From Oscillospiraceae bacterium (GTDB lineage Bacteria; Bacillota; Clostridia; Oscillospirales; Oscillospiraceae): DNA of 54,337 nucleotides. A model generated the notes under the pieces. It was not told the origin of the DNA. It ran no database searches and saw only the letters and a list, made by a program, of their open reading frames with translations. Both the position numbers and the translations under genes were made by a program. The stretch is taken from the NCBI GenBank assembly GCA_017624715.1, contig JAGAMN010000022.1, forward strand, positions 1-54,337, given 5' to 3'. Position 1 is the first letter of the stretch; every line of letters begins with the position of its first letter. Below are positions 38,539-47,263 of the stretch, in pieces.

Positions 38539-40197
38539 TTAGGCCTTTTCCAGAGCCAGGGTTCTGGTGGTCAGGTCGCAGACCTCGGCAGGTCCAAAGT
38601 ACTGGATGGCACCGGGGTAGGTGTAGCAGGTCTCAATAGCCCACTGCTCTCTGTTGGCAGCGAAGAAGGTGAAGGGCTTGCCGTCCAGCTCAACCAGAGC
38701 CTTGCGGATAACGGGCTTGTCCTCGCCGTTTCTTCTCTCGATGTTCATCATCTTGGTGATGGGCATGCCGCCGGCAACCCACTCCTCAGCAGGCTTGGAC
38801 AGATTGGAAACCTTGGACAGATAGCCGTTGTAGCCGTACTGAATCAGCATGAAGGCGTTGTAGCCCAGGGAGTAGCAGTAGTCAGCGTCGAAGTTGGAGG
38901 GGAAAGCGCAGCGGCCTTCGTAGCCCAGGAAGTGATGCTGGGGAGCGAACTTGCCCTTGTAGGTGCCGGCAGCCTTACGGGCAGCCAGGTTGTCCTTAAC
39001 CAGGGCGGAGAACAGCTTCTCGGACTCGATCAGAGAAACCTGCACGTTACCATGGGGGTCACGCTCCAGGAACAGCTGCTGCTGAATGTTTTCGGGCAGG
39101 ATAGCGAAAACAGCCATGGACTCCTTGGTCAGACCGTTCTCGATGAAAGCGTACTTTTCCTTCCAGCTGGGCAGAGCATTGAACTTCTCGGTCTTTTCAC
39201 CGGCCAGCAGCTCGTTGATCTCGGCGATCAGCACGGAGAATTCGGGAACGAACTCAACAATGCCCTCGGGGATGATGGCAACGCCGAAGTTCCAGCCCTT
39301 AGCGGCACGGCCTGCCACGGAATCGGCAATGTAGTCAGCGATCTGAGCCAGGGACATCTTCTTGGCGGCAACTTCCTCACCGATCAGGCAGATATTGGGC
39401 TGAGTCTCCAGAGCGCACTCCAGAGCAACATGAGAAGCGGAACGGCCCATGACCTTGATGAAGTGCCAGTACTTCTTGGCAGAGTTGGCATCACGCTCGA
39501 TGTTGCCGATCATTTCGCTGTAGGTCTTGGTAGCGGTATCGAAGCCGAAGGAGCACTCGATATCCTCGTTCTTCAGGTCGCCGTCGATGGTCTTGGGGCA
39601 GCCGATGACCTGAACGCCGGTGTTGTGCGCAGCAAAGTACTCAGCCAGAACAGCGGCGTTGGTGTTGGAATCGTCGCCGCCGATGATAACAATGGCGGTG
39701 ATGCCGTGCTTCTTGCAGACATCAGCAACGATGGCGAACTGCTCCTCACTCTCCAGCTTGGTTCTGCCGGAGCCGATAATGTCGAAACCGCCGGTATTGC
39801 GGTACTGGTTGATGTACTCGTCATCAAAGATTAGGTAATCGTCGTTGATCAGACCGCTGGGGCCGCCCTTGAAGCCGTACAGCACATTCTCAGGGTTGGT
39901 AGCCTTCAGAGCATCGTAGAGGCCGCAGATAACATTGTGGCCGCCGGGGGCCTGGCCGCCGGACAGGATAACGCCAACGATCTGCTTCTTAGCCTCGGAG
40001 GTGTTCTGACCCTTCTTGAAGGTGATCTCGTTCTTGCCGTAGGTGTTGGGGAACAGAGCCTGGATCTTGGCCTGGTCCGCCACACTCTCGGTTGCGTTAC
40101 CGTTTTCCACACAGATCTCGGAAATGCCGTTTCTCAGCATGCCCGGGAGCTTGGGATTGTACTGGTATCTTGCCATCTGCAAAGGTGACAATTTCAT
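38539..40197 (-). CDS. pfp: PPi-dependent 6-phosphofructokinase
   Basis: Glycolytic enzyme of 552 residues (long-form PFP). Phosphorylates fructose-6-phosphate with pyrophosphate instead of ATP. The PPi-type signature GGDDSNTN (D175/D176 where ATP enzymes have GGDGS) and GCPKTIDGDLKN (about 199-210) are present, with GVILSGGQAPGGHNVI for the phosphate loop and VMGRSASHVALECAL. A strong AAGGAGTG site precedes ATG 40197. Divergent from fba. Confidence 0.95.
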   Translation of the reverse strand: MKLSPLQMARYQYNPKLPGMLRNGISEICVENGNATESVADQAKIQALFPNTYGKNEITFKKGQNTSEAKKQIVGVILSGGQAPGGHNVICGLYDALKATNPENVLYGFKGGPSGLINDDYLIFDDEYINQYRNTGGFDIIGSGRTKLESEEQFAIVADVCKKHGITAIVIIGGDDSNTNAAVLAEYFAAHNTGVQVIGCPKTIDGDLKNEDIECSFGFDTATKTYSEMIGNIERDANSAKKYWHFIKVMGRSASHVALECALETQPNICLIGEEVAAKKMSLAQIADYIADSVAGRAAKGWNFGVAIIPEGIVEFVPEFSVLIAEINELLAGEKTEKFNALPSWKEKYAFIENGLTKESMAVFAILPENIQQQLFLERDPHGNVQVSLIESEKLFSALVKDNLAARKAAGTYKGKFAPQHHFLGYEGRCAFPSNFDADYCYSLGYNAFMLIQYGYNGYLSKVSNLSKPAEEWVAGGMPITKMMNIERRNGEDKPVIRKALVELDGKPFTFFAANREQWAIETCYTYPGAIQYFGPAEVCDLTTRTLALEKA

Positions 40198-40241
40198 AAT
40201 AAAACACTCCTTAAATGTTAGTTTTTAAATTACCAGCCTAG

Positions 40242-40270
40242 ATTATACTTCATTTCGCGCCAAAGGTAAA
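40242..40270 (-). promoter_or_regulatory. Promoter of pfp
   Basis: TTTACC (40265-40270), 17 bp, TATAAT (40242-40247) on the minus strand. Confidence 0.6.
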
Positions 40271-40322
40271 TAGCTAATTTTGTTTTTTTCGAAATATCAG
40301 GGCTGTTTTTTGAAATTAACGA

Positions 40323-40350
40323 TTGAAATATCAAAATTTTATGGTATAAT
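40323..40350 (+). promoter_or_regulatory. Promoter of fba
   Basis: TTGAAA (40323-40328), 16 bp, TATAAT (40345-40350). Confidence 0.7.
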
Positions 40351-40400
40351 GTAGCCGTTAAAAAGTGGCCTTGCGCCACATGAAGAAAGGATAGATTCCA

Positions 40401-41369
40401 ATGGCTCTTGTAACCACAACCGAAATGTTTAAGAAGGCCTACGACGGCGGCTACGCTATCGGTGCTTTCAACGTCAACAACATGGAGATCGTTCAGGCGA
40501 TCACCGAGGCCTGCAAGGAGGAGAAGTCCCCCGTTATTCTGCAGGTTTCCAAGGGTGCCCGTGCCTATGCTAACCATACTTATCTGGTCAAGCTGGTCGA
40601 GGCTGCCGTGATCGAGTGCCCCGAGATCCCCATCGCTCTGCATCTGGACCACGGTGACAGCTTTGAGACCTGCAAGTCCTGCATCGACGGCGGCTTCACT
40701 TCCGTCATGATCGACGCTTCTTCCAAGTCCTTCGAAGAGAACATCGAGATCACCAAGAAGGTCGTTGAGTACGCTCACGATCACGGTGTCGTTGTCGAGG
40801 CTGAGCTGGGTTCCCTGGCCGGCATCGAGGACGAGGTCAATGTTTCCGCTGAGGCCGCTTCCTACACCCGTCCCGAGGAAGTCGAAGAGTTCGTGACCCG
40901 CACCGGCTGCGACTCCCTTGCAATCGCCATCGGCACCAGCCACGGCGCTTATAAGTTCACCCCCGAGCAGTGCACCGTCAACGAGCAGGGCATCCTGGTG
41001 CCCCCCGCACTGCGCTTCGACGTTCTGGAAGAGGTCACCAAGCGTCTGCCCGGCTTCCCCATCGTCCTGCACGGCTCTTCCTCCGTTCCCCAGGACTATG
41101 TTGCCATGGTCAACGCCCACGGCGGCAAGATGCCCAACGCTATCGGCGTGCCCGAGGAGCAGCTGCGCAAGGCCGCTGCCCTGTCCGTCTGCAAGATCAA
41201 TATCGACTCCGATCTGCGTCTTGCCATGACCGGCACCATCCGTAAGTTCTACGATGAGCATCCCGACAAGTTCGACCCCCGTGAGTACCTGAAGCCCGCC
41301 CGTGCCAACATCAAGGAGCTGGTCCGCCACAAGCTGATCAACGTCCTGGGCTGCGCCGGCAAGGCTTAA
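40401..41369 (+). CDS. fba: Class II fructose-bisphosphate aldolase
   Basis: Zn-dependent aldolase of 322 residues that splits fructose-1,6-bisphosphate. Motifs: YAIGAFNVNNMEIVQAI, PIALHLDHGDSFETCKSCI (Zn His and catalytic Asp), EAELGSLAGIEDEVNV, LAIAIGTSHGAYKF (Zn His), FPIVLHGSSSVPQDYV, and CKINIDSDLRLAMTG. GAAAGGA precedes ATG 40401. With pfp it forms a divergent glycolytic pair. Confidence 0.96.
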   Translation: MALVTTTEMFKKAYDGGYAIGAFNVNNMEIVQAITEACKEEKSPVILQVSKGARAYANHTYLVKLVEAAVIECPEIPIALHLDHGDSFETCKSCIDGGFTSVMIDASSKSFEENIEITKKVVEYAHDHGVVVEAELGSLAGIEDEVNVSAEAASYTRPEEVEEFVTRTGCDSLAIAIGTSHGAYKFTPEQCTVNEQGILVPPALRFDVLEEVTKRLPGFPIVLHGSSSVPQDYVAMVNAHGGKMPNAIGVPEEQLRKAAALSVCKINIDSDLRLAMTGTIRKFYDEHPDKFDPREYLKPARANIKELVRHKLINVLGCAGKA

Positions 41370-41384
41370 GTATTTCAAAATTTT

Positions 41385-41417
41385 GGACTCCCTCACTTGA
41401 GGGAGTCCTTTTTTTGC
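41385..41417 (+). terminator. Terminator of fba
   Basis: Stem GGACTCCCTCA / TGAGGGAGTCC, followed by TTTTTTT. Confidence 0.88.
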
Positions 41418-41467
41418 TTGTTTTTTGCTCCACTGCAAACCTCGCTTTGAGTATTTTATAATAAATT

Positions 41468-41523
41468 GGCTCTCCCTCCGTATCGCCTTACGGCAATTCA
41501 CCCCCCAAAGAGGGAGGCAAGGT
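41468..41523. repeat. Dispersed intergenic repeat
   Basis: GGCTCTCCCTCCGTATCGCC...CAAAGAGGGAGGCAAGGT; the last 18 bases are identical to 359-376. Contains the hairpin GCCTTACGGC. Lies between fba and the next membrane gene. Confidence 0.65.
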
Positions 41524-41538
41524 CTTCTGTATTTTCTC

Positions 41539-41567
41539 TTGCGCGATGACATTCATTATGATATGAT
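41539..41567 (+). promoter_or_regulatory. Promoter of the CPBP-like membrane gene
   Basis: TTGCGC (41539-41544), 17 bp, TATGAT (41562-41567). Confidence 0.55.
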
Positions 41568-41588
41568 GTAGAAGATGGAGGTGATCGT

Positions 41589-42338
41589 GTGAACAAGCTG
41601 TTTCCGCAGATGCTAGAAAGACCGGAAAATGAGCCGGTTATTCTGGGACTTGTGTACTGGATCGGTGCATTTTTTCTAATCCCCGCCCTTTTGACATTTT
41701 TCTTTTTAGGCGGACGGCAGCCAGAGTATGAAGTCTGGATCGTGATCGTTTATCACGTCATCAATTTTGTGGTGGCGCTGCTTGCTTACCGCACACATTT
41801 GATGGATACATTCATAAATGTGCAGATCTACACCAAGGAAATTTTGTCCACCGCAGCCATTTGCGCTGTTGTAATCGTCGTTCTGCGGATTACCCTGGGT
41901 GAAATCCTCTGGCATACTGGAAACGAGTTTTTCTTCAATATTTCTTTTGCAACGCTGCCCACTACGGAAGCAGACTTTTTGTTCTTCCCTACTGGCATAC
42001 TGGATATGCAACCGATTTGGGGTATTCTTTGTTTCTGCCTAATGACCCCGCTGACGGTCAGCTGTCTGCTGTATGGCTGCGTATTTGCGCCCATTTGCGT
42101 TAAGAAACCGTGGGTCGCCTACGTGGTTACGATCGCATTGACATTTGTGCAGAAATTTATGATTTTCTTCTGCTTGCACAGCTTTGAAGAGCAGATGGCA
42201 CAGTTCTGGCTGCAGCTGCCGGTACATTTGGTTGCCTGTTGGTCTTACCAAAAGACGGACACCATCTGGACACCCATTGCTGTACACATGATCGCCAATA
42301 CTGTTTTCTGCCTGCATTTTCTCATAATTATTCTTTGA
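41589..42338 (+). CDS. Polytopic membrane protein with CPBP-like C-terminus
   Basis: Membrane protein of 249 residues, about seven hydrophobic segments, starting at GTG 41589 after GGAGGTGAT. The C-terminus (HLVACWSYQKTDTIWTPIAV, then HMIAN) recalls the last motifs of CPBP/CAAX-type intramembrane proteases (Y.KTGSIW.PI..H..NN), but the glutamate pair of the first motif (EExxxR) is not evident; only FEEQMAQFW nearby. It may be a degenerate or unrelated family. No neighbour explains it. Confidence 0.55.
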   Translation: MNKLFPQMLERPENEPVILGLVYWIGAFFLIPALLTFFFLGGRQPEYEVWIVIVYHVINFVVALLAYRTHLMDTFINVQIYTKEILSTAAICAVVIVVLRITLGEILWHTGNEFFFNISFATLPTTEADFLFFPTGILDMQPIWGILCFCLMTPLTVSCLLYGCVFAPICVKKPWVAYVVTIALTFVQKFMIFFCLHSFEEQMAQFWLQLPVHLVACWSYQKTDTIWTPIAVHMIANTVFCLHFLIIIL

Positions 42339-42345
42339 TCCACCT

Positions 42346-42370
42346 GCCGCCCTCTAATGAGGGCGGCTTT
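42346..42370 (+). terminator. Terminator of the CPBP-like gene
   Basis: Perfect 9-bp stem GCCGCCCTC / GAGGGCGGC with loop TAAT, then TTT. Confidence 0.75.
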
Positions 42371-42461
42371 AATTCTTGATTAAGATTTGCCCCCTCATAT
42401 TGACAGGAAAGGCCTGCCATTTTACCATAGGCACAGTAATTCGAATACAGGGAGTGAGCTT

Positions 42462-43166
42462 ATGGGGCCCCAGCTTTTTGGTATTGAGCATATCCTCTAC
42501 ATCATCACATCCACCGTTGCAGCAAGCGCAGGTTTGCTACTGGCAAAGAAGTACGCAAAAACAGAAAAAAGTCAGACAATTGTTTTAAAAATTCTGGCAG
42601 CACTTCTTTTTGTCGCTATTATGACCAACCGGTTTTCCCAGGTGTTCCGCTATAGCACTGTTCGGTGGTACGCAATCATTCCGGACAGTTTTTGTGGCAT
42701 GACCAGCCTGGTGCTGGCGCTGGCTGTACTGCTGGGAAAGAAAGACAACCATGTTTTGCATTTTGTTTGGCTTTTGGGCTTGTTCGGTGGTATCTCCACG
42801 GTAATTTATGCAACATTCCTGGATCAGGATCTGTCTTTCTTCTACATACCCACCATTTCCGGTCTGCTTCATCACAGCCTGTCTGCCACGGTTGTGGTCG
42901 CGCTGCTGATGTTTAAGCAAATCGATATCACCTACAAAAAATGGTACTGTACCTTCTTCGGATTTACTTGCTATTTGACCCTGGGTGCATTTTTGATGCA
43001 CACCTTTCATTTGAGCGATGCATTCCACATTGCAGAGCCGTTGATCTCGGATACGCCCCTGACTGCTTGGGTAATGGCCCCAATGTACGCAGTAGGTTAT
43101 GGATTGATCCTGTTGGTCGTTGAAATTGTTAAAAGAAAACAGAACAAAAAGGTCACCCCTGTATGA
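42462..43166 (+). CDS. YwaF/TMEM164-like membrane protein
   Basis: Membrane protein of 234 residues with seven predicted helices. Pattern FGIEHILYIITSTVAASAGL, WYAIIPDSFCGMTSLVLAL, LGLFGGISTVIYATFL, SGLLHHSLSATVVVALLMF matches the YwaF (TIGR02206/TMEM164) family of unknown function. ATG 42462 follows AGGGAGTGA; an upstream in-frame ATG at 42387 lacks a site. Confidence 0.78.
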   Translation: MGPQLFGIEHILYIITSTVAASAGLLLAKKYAKTEKSQTIVLKILAALLFVAIMTNRFSQVFRYSTVRWYAIIPDSFCGMTSLVLALAVLLGKKDNHVLHFVWLLGLFGGISTVIYATFLDQDLSFFYIPTISGLLHHSLSATVVVALLMFKQIDITYKKWYCTFFGFTCYLTLGAFLMHTFHLSDAFHIAEPLISDTPLTAWVMAPMYAVGYGLILLVVEIVKRKQNKKVTPV

Positions 43167-43180
43167 GGGTGATCTTTTTT
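43146..43180 (+). terminator. Terminator of the YwaF-like gene
   Basis: Stem AAAAAGGTCACCC / GGGTGATCTTTTT, starting within the last codons. Confidence 0.75.
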
Positions 43181-43194
43181 ACCCTTCTTCCCTC

Positions 43195-43223
43195 TTGTAA
43201 AGATGGAAAAAATGTGGTAAACT
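43195..43223 (+). promoter_or_regulatory. Promoter of prfC
   Basis: TTGTAA (43195-43200), 17 bp, TAAACT (43218-43223). Confidence 0.55.
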
Positions 43224-43264
43224 AGTTTAGTTTGAAAGAAATCCCCTAATTAGGAGTAGATATT

Positions 43265-44857
43265 ATGTCAACCTTGATTGAAGAAATCAGCCGGCGGCGT
43301 ACTTTTGCCATCATTTCCCACCCCGACGCCGGTAAAACTACCTTAACCGAAAAATTCCTGCTGTACGGCGGTGCCATTGCCCAGGCCGGCGTGGTCAAGG
43401 GCAAGAAAAACTCCCGCGCTGCTACCTCCGACTGGATGGAGATTGAAAAACAGAGAGGTATTTCCGTTACTTCCTCTGTTATGCAGTTCCAGTACGGCGG
43501 CTTCTGCATCAACATTCTGGACACCCCCGGTCACCAAGACTTCTCCGAGGATACCTACCGCACCCTGATGGCGGCGGACTCCGCGGTGATGGTTATTGAC
43601 GGCGCGAAGGGTGTGGAGCCTCAGACCAGAAAGTTGTTCAAAGTCTGCGCCATGCGGCACATTCCCATCTTTACCTTTATCAACAAGATGGACCGGGAAA
43701 CCAAGGATCCCTTTGATCTGCTGGACGAAGTAGAACGGGAACTGGGTATTGAAACTTATGCTATGAACTGGCCCATCGGCTCCGGCAAAGACTTCCAGGG
43801 TGTTTATGACCGGGAGAACGCAGAGCTTCTGTTCTTCTCCGGTGTCAATGGCAAAGCGAAAGCTGACAAGCTGAGCGTAGATCTATATGATCCCCAGGTC
43901 GCCCAGCTTTTGGACAGCGAAGCCAAGCATCAGCAGCTGATCGACGATGTAGAGCTGCTGTCTGCCGGTCGGGAAATGGATATGGAAGCTGTCCGCTGCG
44001 GTGAGCTTTCTCCCGTGTTCTTTGGCTCTGCACTGACCAACTTCGGCATTGAGCCTTTCCTGGAAGCATTCCTGAAGCTGACACCCCCTCCCCTGTCCCG
44101 TACTGCTGATTGCGGTCTGGTGGATGCATTCTCCCCGGATTTCTCCGCATTTGTTTTCAAGATCCAGGCCAACATGAACAAGGCGCACCGTGACCGTCTG
44201 GCCTTCATGCGGATCTGCTCCGGCAAGTTCCAGCGGGACACCGAATACTACCATATGCAGGGCGGCAGAAAGATGCGTCTTTCCCAGCCCCAGCAGCTGA
44301 TGGCTGCAGAGCGTGAAATCGTGGAAGAAGCCTATGCCGGTGACGTGATCGGCGTGTTTGACCCGGGCATTTTCGCGATTGGTGACACCATCACCGTACC
44401 CGGCAAGAAGTTCTCCTATTCCGGCATTCCTACCTTCGCTCCCGAGCATTTCTGCCGGGTCAGCGCCAAGGACTCCATGAAGCGCAAGCAGTTTGTCAAG
44501 GGCACCGAGCAGATCGCTCAGGAAGGTGCCATCCAGATCTTCAAAGTGCCCAACTCCGGTATGGAGGAAGTCATCGTTGGCGTTGTTGGTACGCTGCAGT
44601 TTGATGTATTTCAGTACCGCATGAAGAACGAGTACGGCGTGGATCTGCGAATGGAGAATCTACCCTATGAGGAGATCCGGCTCATCGAGAGCTATCCTGG
44701 CGACCTCTCCGACCTGAACCTGGGTTCGGATGCGGAACTTCTGGAAGATTACCGCGGCCGCAGCCTGCTGGTTTTCTCCAGCTACTGGGCAATCGACTTC
44801 ACCTGCCGCCGGAATCCCGGCCTGGTAGTCAAGGAAATCATCGTAGAAGAAGGTTAA
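43265..44857 (+). CDS. prfC: Peptide chain release factor 3
   Basis: GTPase of 530 residues that recycles RF1/RF2 after termination. G domain: ISHPDAGKTTLTEK, GISVTSSVM, DTPGHQDFSEDTYRTL, INKMDRETKDPFDLLDEVE, with later domains II and III (FVFKIQANMNKAHRDR; VGVVGTLQFDVFQYRMKNEY). TTAGGAGTAG precedes ATG 43265. Confidence 0.95.
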   Translation: MSTLIEEISRRRTFAIISHPDAGKTTLTEKFLLYGGAIAQAGVVKGKKNSRAATSDWMEIEKQRGISVTSSVMQFQYGGFCINILDTPGHQDFSEDTYRTLMAADSAVMVIDGAKGVEPQTRKLFKVCAMRHIPIFTFINKMDRETKDPFDLLDEVERELGIETYAMNWPIGSGKDFQGVYDRENAELLFFSGVNGKAKADKLSVDLYDPQVAQLLDSEAKHQQLIDDVELLSAGREMDMEAVRCGELSPVFFGSALTNFGIEPFLEAFLKLTPPPLSRTADCGLVDAFSPDFSAFVFKIQANMNKAHRDRLAFMRICSGKFQRDTEYYHMQGGRKMRLSQPQQLMAAEREIVEEAYAGDVIGVFDPGIFAIGDTITVPGKKFSYSGIPTFAPEHFCRVSAKDSMKRKQFVKGTEQIAQEGAIQIFKVPNSGMEEVIVGVVGTLQFDVFQYRMKNEYGVDLRMENLPYEEIRLIESYPGDLSDLNLGSDAELLEDYRGRSLLVFSSYWAIDFTCRRNPGLVVKEIIVEEG

Positions 44858-44858
44858 T

Positions 44859-44894
44859 AAAAATCCCGACCTTGTGGAAAGGTCGGGATTTTTT
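44859..44894. terminator. Bidirectional terminator, prfC / glgP
   Basis: Stem AAAATCCCGACCTT / AAGGTCGGGATTTT between convergent genes. Confidence 0.88.
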
Positions 44895-44895
44895 G

Positions 44896-47229
44896 TTAGA
44901 ACTGCGTGGGCTGGATGTGCCAGATTTCCTCGGCGTACTGACGAATGGTACGGTCGGAGGAGAACTTTGCACCGGAGGCGATGTTCAGCAGACACTTCCG
45001 GCCAAAGGCCAGGCGATCGGCGTAATCGGCATTGGCTCTGAGCTTGGCTTCCACATAGGAAGGATAGTCAAGCAGAATATAGTAGTGGTCAGCCTTGTGC
45101 CAATGGGTGCCGTCCAGCAGAGCATGGTACAGCTCTCTCTGGTCGTCATCGGTGGGCACAGTGCCATCTACCAAGGTATCCAAGGCGCGACGCAAGTGCT
45201 GATCCCCATTGTAGATATCCCGGCTGTTGTAACGGTCCTTGATGGCATTGATCTGCTCTACGGTGTGACCGAAGATATACTCATTCTCAATGCCGGCTTC
45301 CTGGGCGATTTCCACATTGGCGCCGTCCAGGGTGCCCAGGGTCACAGCGCCATTGAGCATCAGCTTCATATTGCCGGTACCGGAGGCTTCTGTGCCGGCA
45401 GGAGAGATCTGCTCGGAAACATCGGCGGCAGGAATGATATGCTCAGCGTAGGAGCAGTTATAGTTCTGTACGAAGACCACCTTCAACTTTTCGCTGACAG
45501 CGGGATCGCTGTTGATCATCTTGGCGATGCGGTTGATATAGCGGATGATTGCCTTTGCCCGGGCATAACCGGGGGCGGACTTGGCACCGAAGATAAATGC
45601 GGTGGGCTGGAAGTTGGGCAGCTCGCCGTTCTTCAGACGGAAGTAGATATCCACGATGGACAGAGCATTCATCAGCTGGCGCTTGTACTCGTGCAGGCGC
45701 TTGACCTGAATGTCGAACATGAAGTCAGGGCTGAGCTGAACGCCTTCCTTCTCGGCAATAACCTTGCACAGCTGTTCCTTCTTGGTACGCTTGATGGTAT
45801 TAAACTGACGGACCATGTCATCGTCGATCATGGGCTTCAGCTTTGCCAGGCGATCCAGATCCTTCAGGAAGTCACCGCCGATGCGGTACTTGATCATCTG
45901 GGTCAGTTCGGGGTTGCACAGGCCCATCCAGCGACGGGGGGTGACACCGTTGGTCTTGTTCTGGAAGCGCTCGGGGAATGCGGCGTACCACTGCTTAAAG
46001 CAGTCGTCCTTCAGAATCTGAGAGTGGATCTCAGCAACACCGTTAATATAGCTGCCAACATAGACGCTCAGGTTTGCCATGTGGGCGGTGTTATCCCGGA
46101 CGATAAACAGCTCGGGATGCTCGCTCTTCAGCTTCTGATCGATACGGCAGATGATGTCCACGATCTCGGGCACCACGCTGCGCAGCAGGTCCAGATTCCA
46201 CTTCTCCAGAGCCTCACCCATAACGGTGTGGTTGGTGTAGGAGAAGGTCTTCTGAGCAATAGCAAAGCTTTGGTCAAAGTCCATGCCTTCGACCATCAGT
46301 AGACGGATCAGCTCGGGGATGGACATAGCAGGGTGGGTATCGTTCAGCTGGACAGCGTAGAAGTCAGCAAAGTTGCTCAGGTCAGAGCCGTGGGCAGACT
46401 TATACACCCGGATCATATCCTGCAAAGATGCGGAGGACAGCACATACTGCTGCTTGATACGCAGGCGCTTGCCTTCCCAAGTGGAGTCATTGGGATACAG
46501 AACACGGGTGATGTCCTCAGCCTTGTTCTTCTGAGCCAGAGCGCGCAGGTAATCCTGGTCGTTGAAAGCGTTGAAGTCCAGTTCCTCCTCGGCCTCGCAC
46601 TGCCACAGACGCAGAGTGCCCACATTGTCGGTACCGTAGCCGATAACAGGAACGTCATAGGGTACAGCCAGGACGGTATGGTCGGGGAATTTGACCTTCA
46701 CAGTATGGTTATAGCGGCGGTAAGACCAGGGATCGCCGAACTTGGTCCAGTCATCAGCAGCTTCGATCTGGCTGCCAGCCTGGTCAAAGCTCTGCTTGAA
46801 CAAGCCAAAACGGTAACGCAGGCCGTAGCCGGACAGAGGAATGTTGCAGCTGGCGGCACTATCCAGGAAGCAGGCTGCCAAACGGCCCAGGCCGCCGTTA
46901 CCCAGGGCTGCATCCTCAATATCCTCCAGGACGGCCAGATCCACACCGCGCTCAGCAAACAGCTGCTTCATTTCGTCCAGGATGCCCAGGTTATACATGT
47001 TGCTGTAAACCAGACGGCCAACCAGGTACTCGGCGGAAATGTAGTAAGCTTTCCGCTGGTGCATACGGGTGCGCTTGGCACCATTCCAGTTATCGGAAAT
47101 CGCCATCATGACGGCCTGACCCAGAGCTTCGTGCAGTTCCTGGGGGGTCGCTTCCTGCAGGGACACGTCATGGGTGTACTTCAGCTGTGCTTCCGTCCAC
47201 TTCAGAATGTTCAGGCAATTGTATTTCAT
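44896..47229 (-). CDS. glgP: Glycogen/starch/maltodextrin phosphorylase
   Basis: GT35 enzyme of 777 residues that releases glucose-1-phosphate from alpha-1,4-glucans. Signatures: YYISAEYLVGRLVYSNMYNL, NGGLGRLAACFLDS, NDTHPAMSIPELIRLLM, and the PLP-lysine region GTEASGTGNMKLMLNGAVTL. ATG 47229 is preferred to 47244, because GGAG lies 8 bases before it. Sits 34 bp after malQ, forming a malQ-glgP operon. Confidence 0.95.
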   Translation of the reverse strand: MKYNCLNILKWTEAQLKYTHDVSLQEATPQELHEALGQAVMMAISDNWNGAKRTRMHQRKAYYISAEYLVGRLVYSNMYNLGILDEMKQLFAERGVDLAVLEDIEDAALGNGGLGRLAACFLDSAASCNIPLSGYGLRYRFGLFKQSFDQAGSQIEAADDWTKFGDPWSYRRYNHTVKVKFPDHTVLAVPYDVPVIGYGTDNVGTLRLWQCEAEEELDFNAFNDQDYLRALAQKNKAEDITRVLYPNDSTWEGKRLRIKQQYVLSSASLQDMIRVYKSAHGSDLSNFADFYAVQLNDTHPAMSIPELIRLLMVEGMDFDQSFAIAQKTFSYTNHTVMGEALEKWNLDLLRSVVPEIVDIICRIDQKLKSEHPELFIVRDNTAHMANLSVYVGSYINGVAEIHSQILKDDCFKQWYAAFPERFQNKTNGVTPRRWMGLCNPELTQMIKYRIGGDFLKDLDRLAKLKPMIDDDMVRQFNTIKRTKKEQLCKVIAEKEGVQLSPDFMFDIQVKRLHEYKRQLMNALSIVDIYFRLKNGELPNFQPTAFIFGAKSAPGYARAKAIIRYINRIAKMINSDPAVSEKLKVVFVQNYNCSYAEHIIPAADVSEQISPAGTEASGTGNMKLMLNGAVTLGTLDGANVEIAQEAGIENEYIFGHTVEQINAIKDRYNSRDIYNGDQHLRRALDTLVDGTVPTDDDQRELYHALLDGTHWHKADHYYILLDYPSYVEAKLRANADYADRLAFGRKCLLNIASGAKFSSDRTIRQYAEEIWHIQPTQF

Positions 47230-47263
47230 GTTAAGAGTCTCCATTCATTGATACTGTTGATAA

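Noticed and set aside
38485-39834. Plus-strand open frame opposite pfp
   Set aside because: Leu/Gly/Val-rich antisense frame; pfp is supported by clear active-site motifs.
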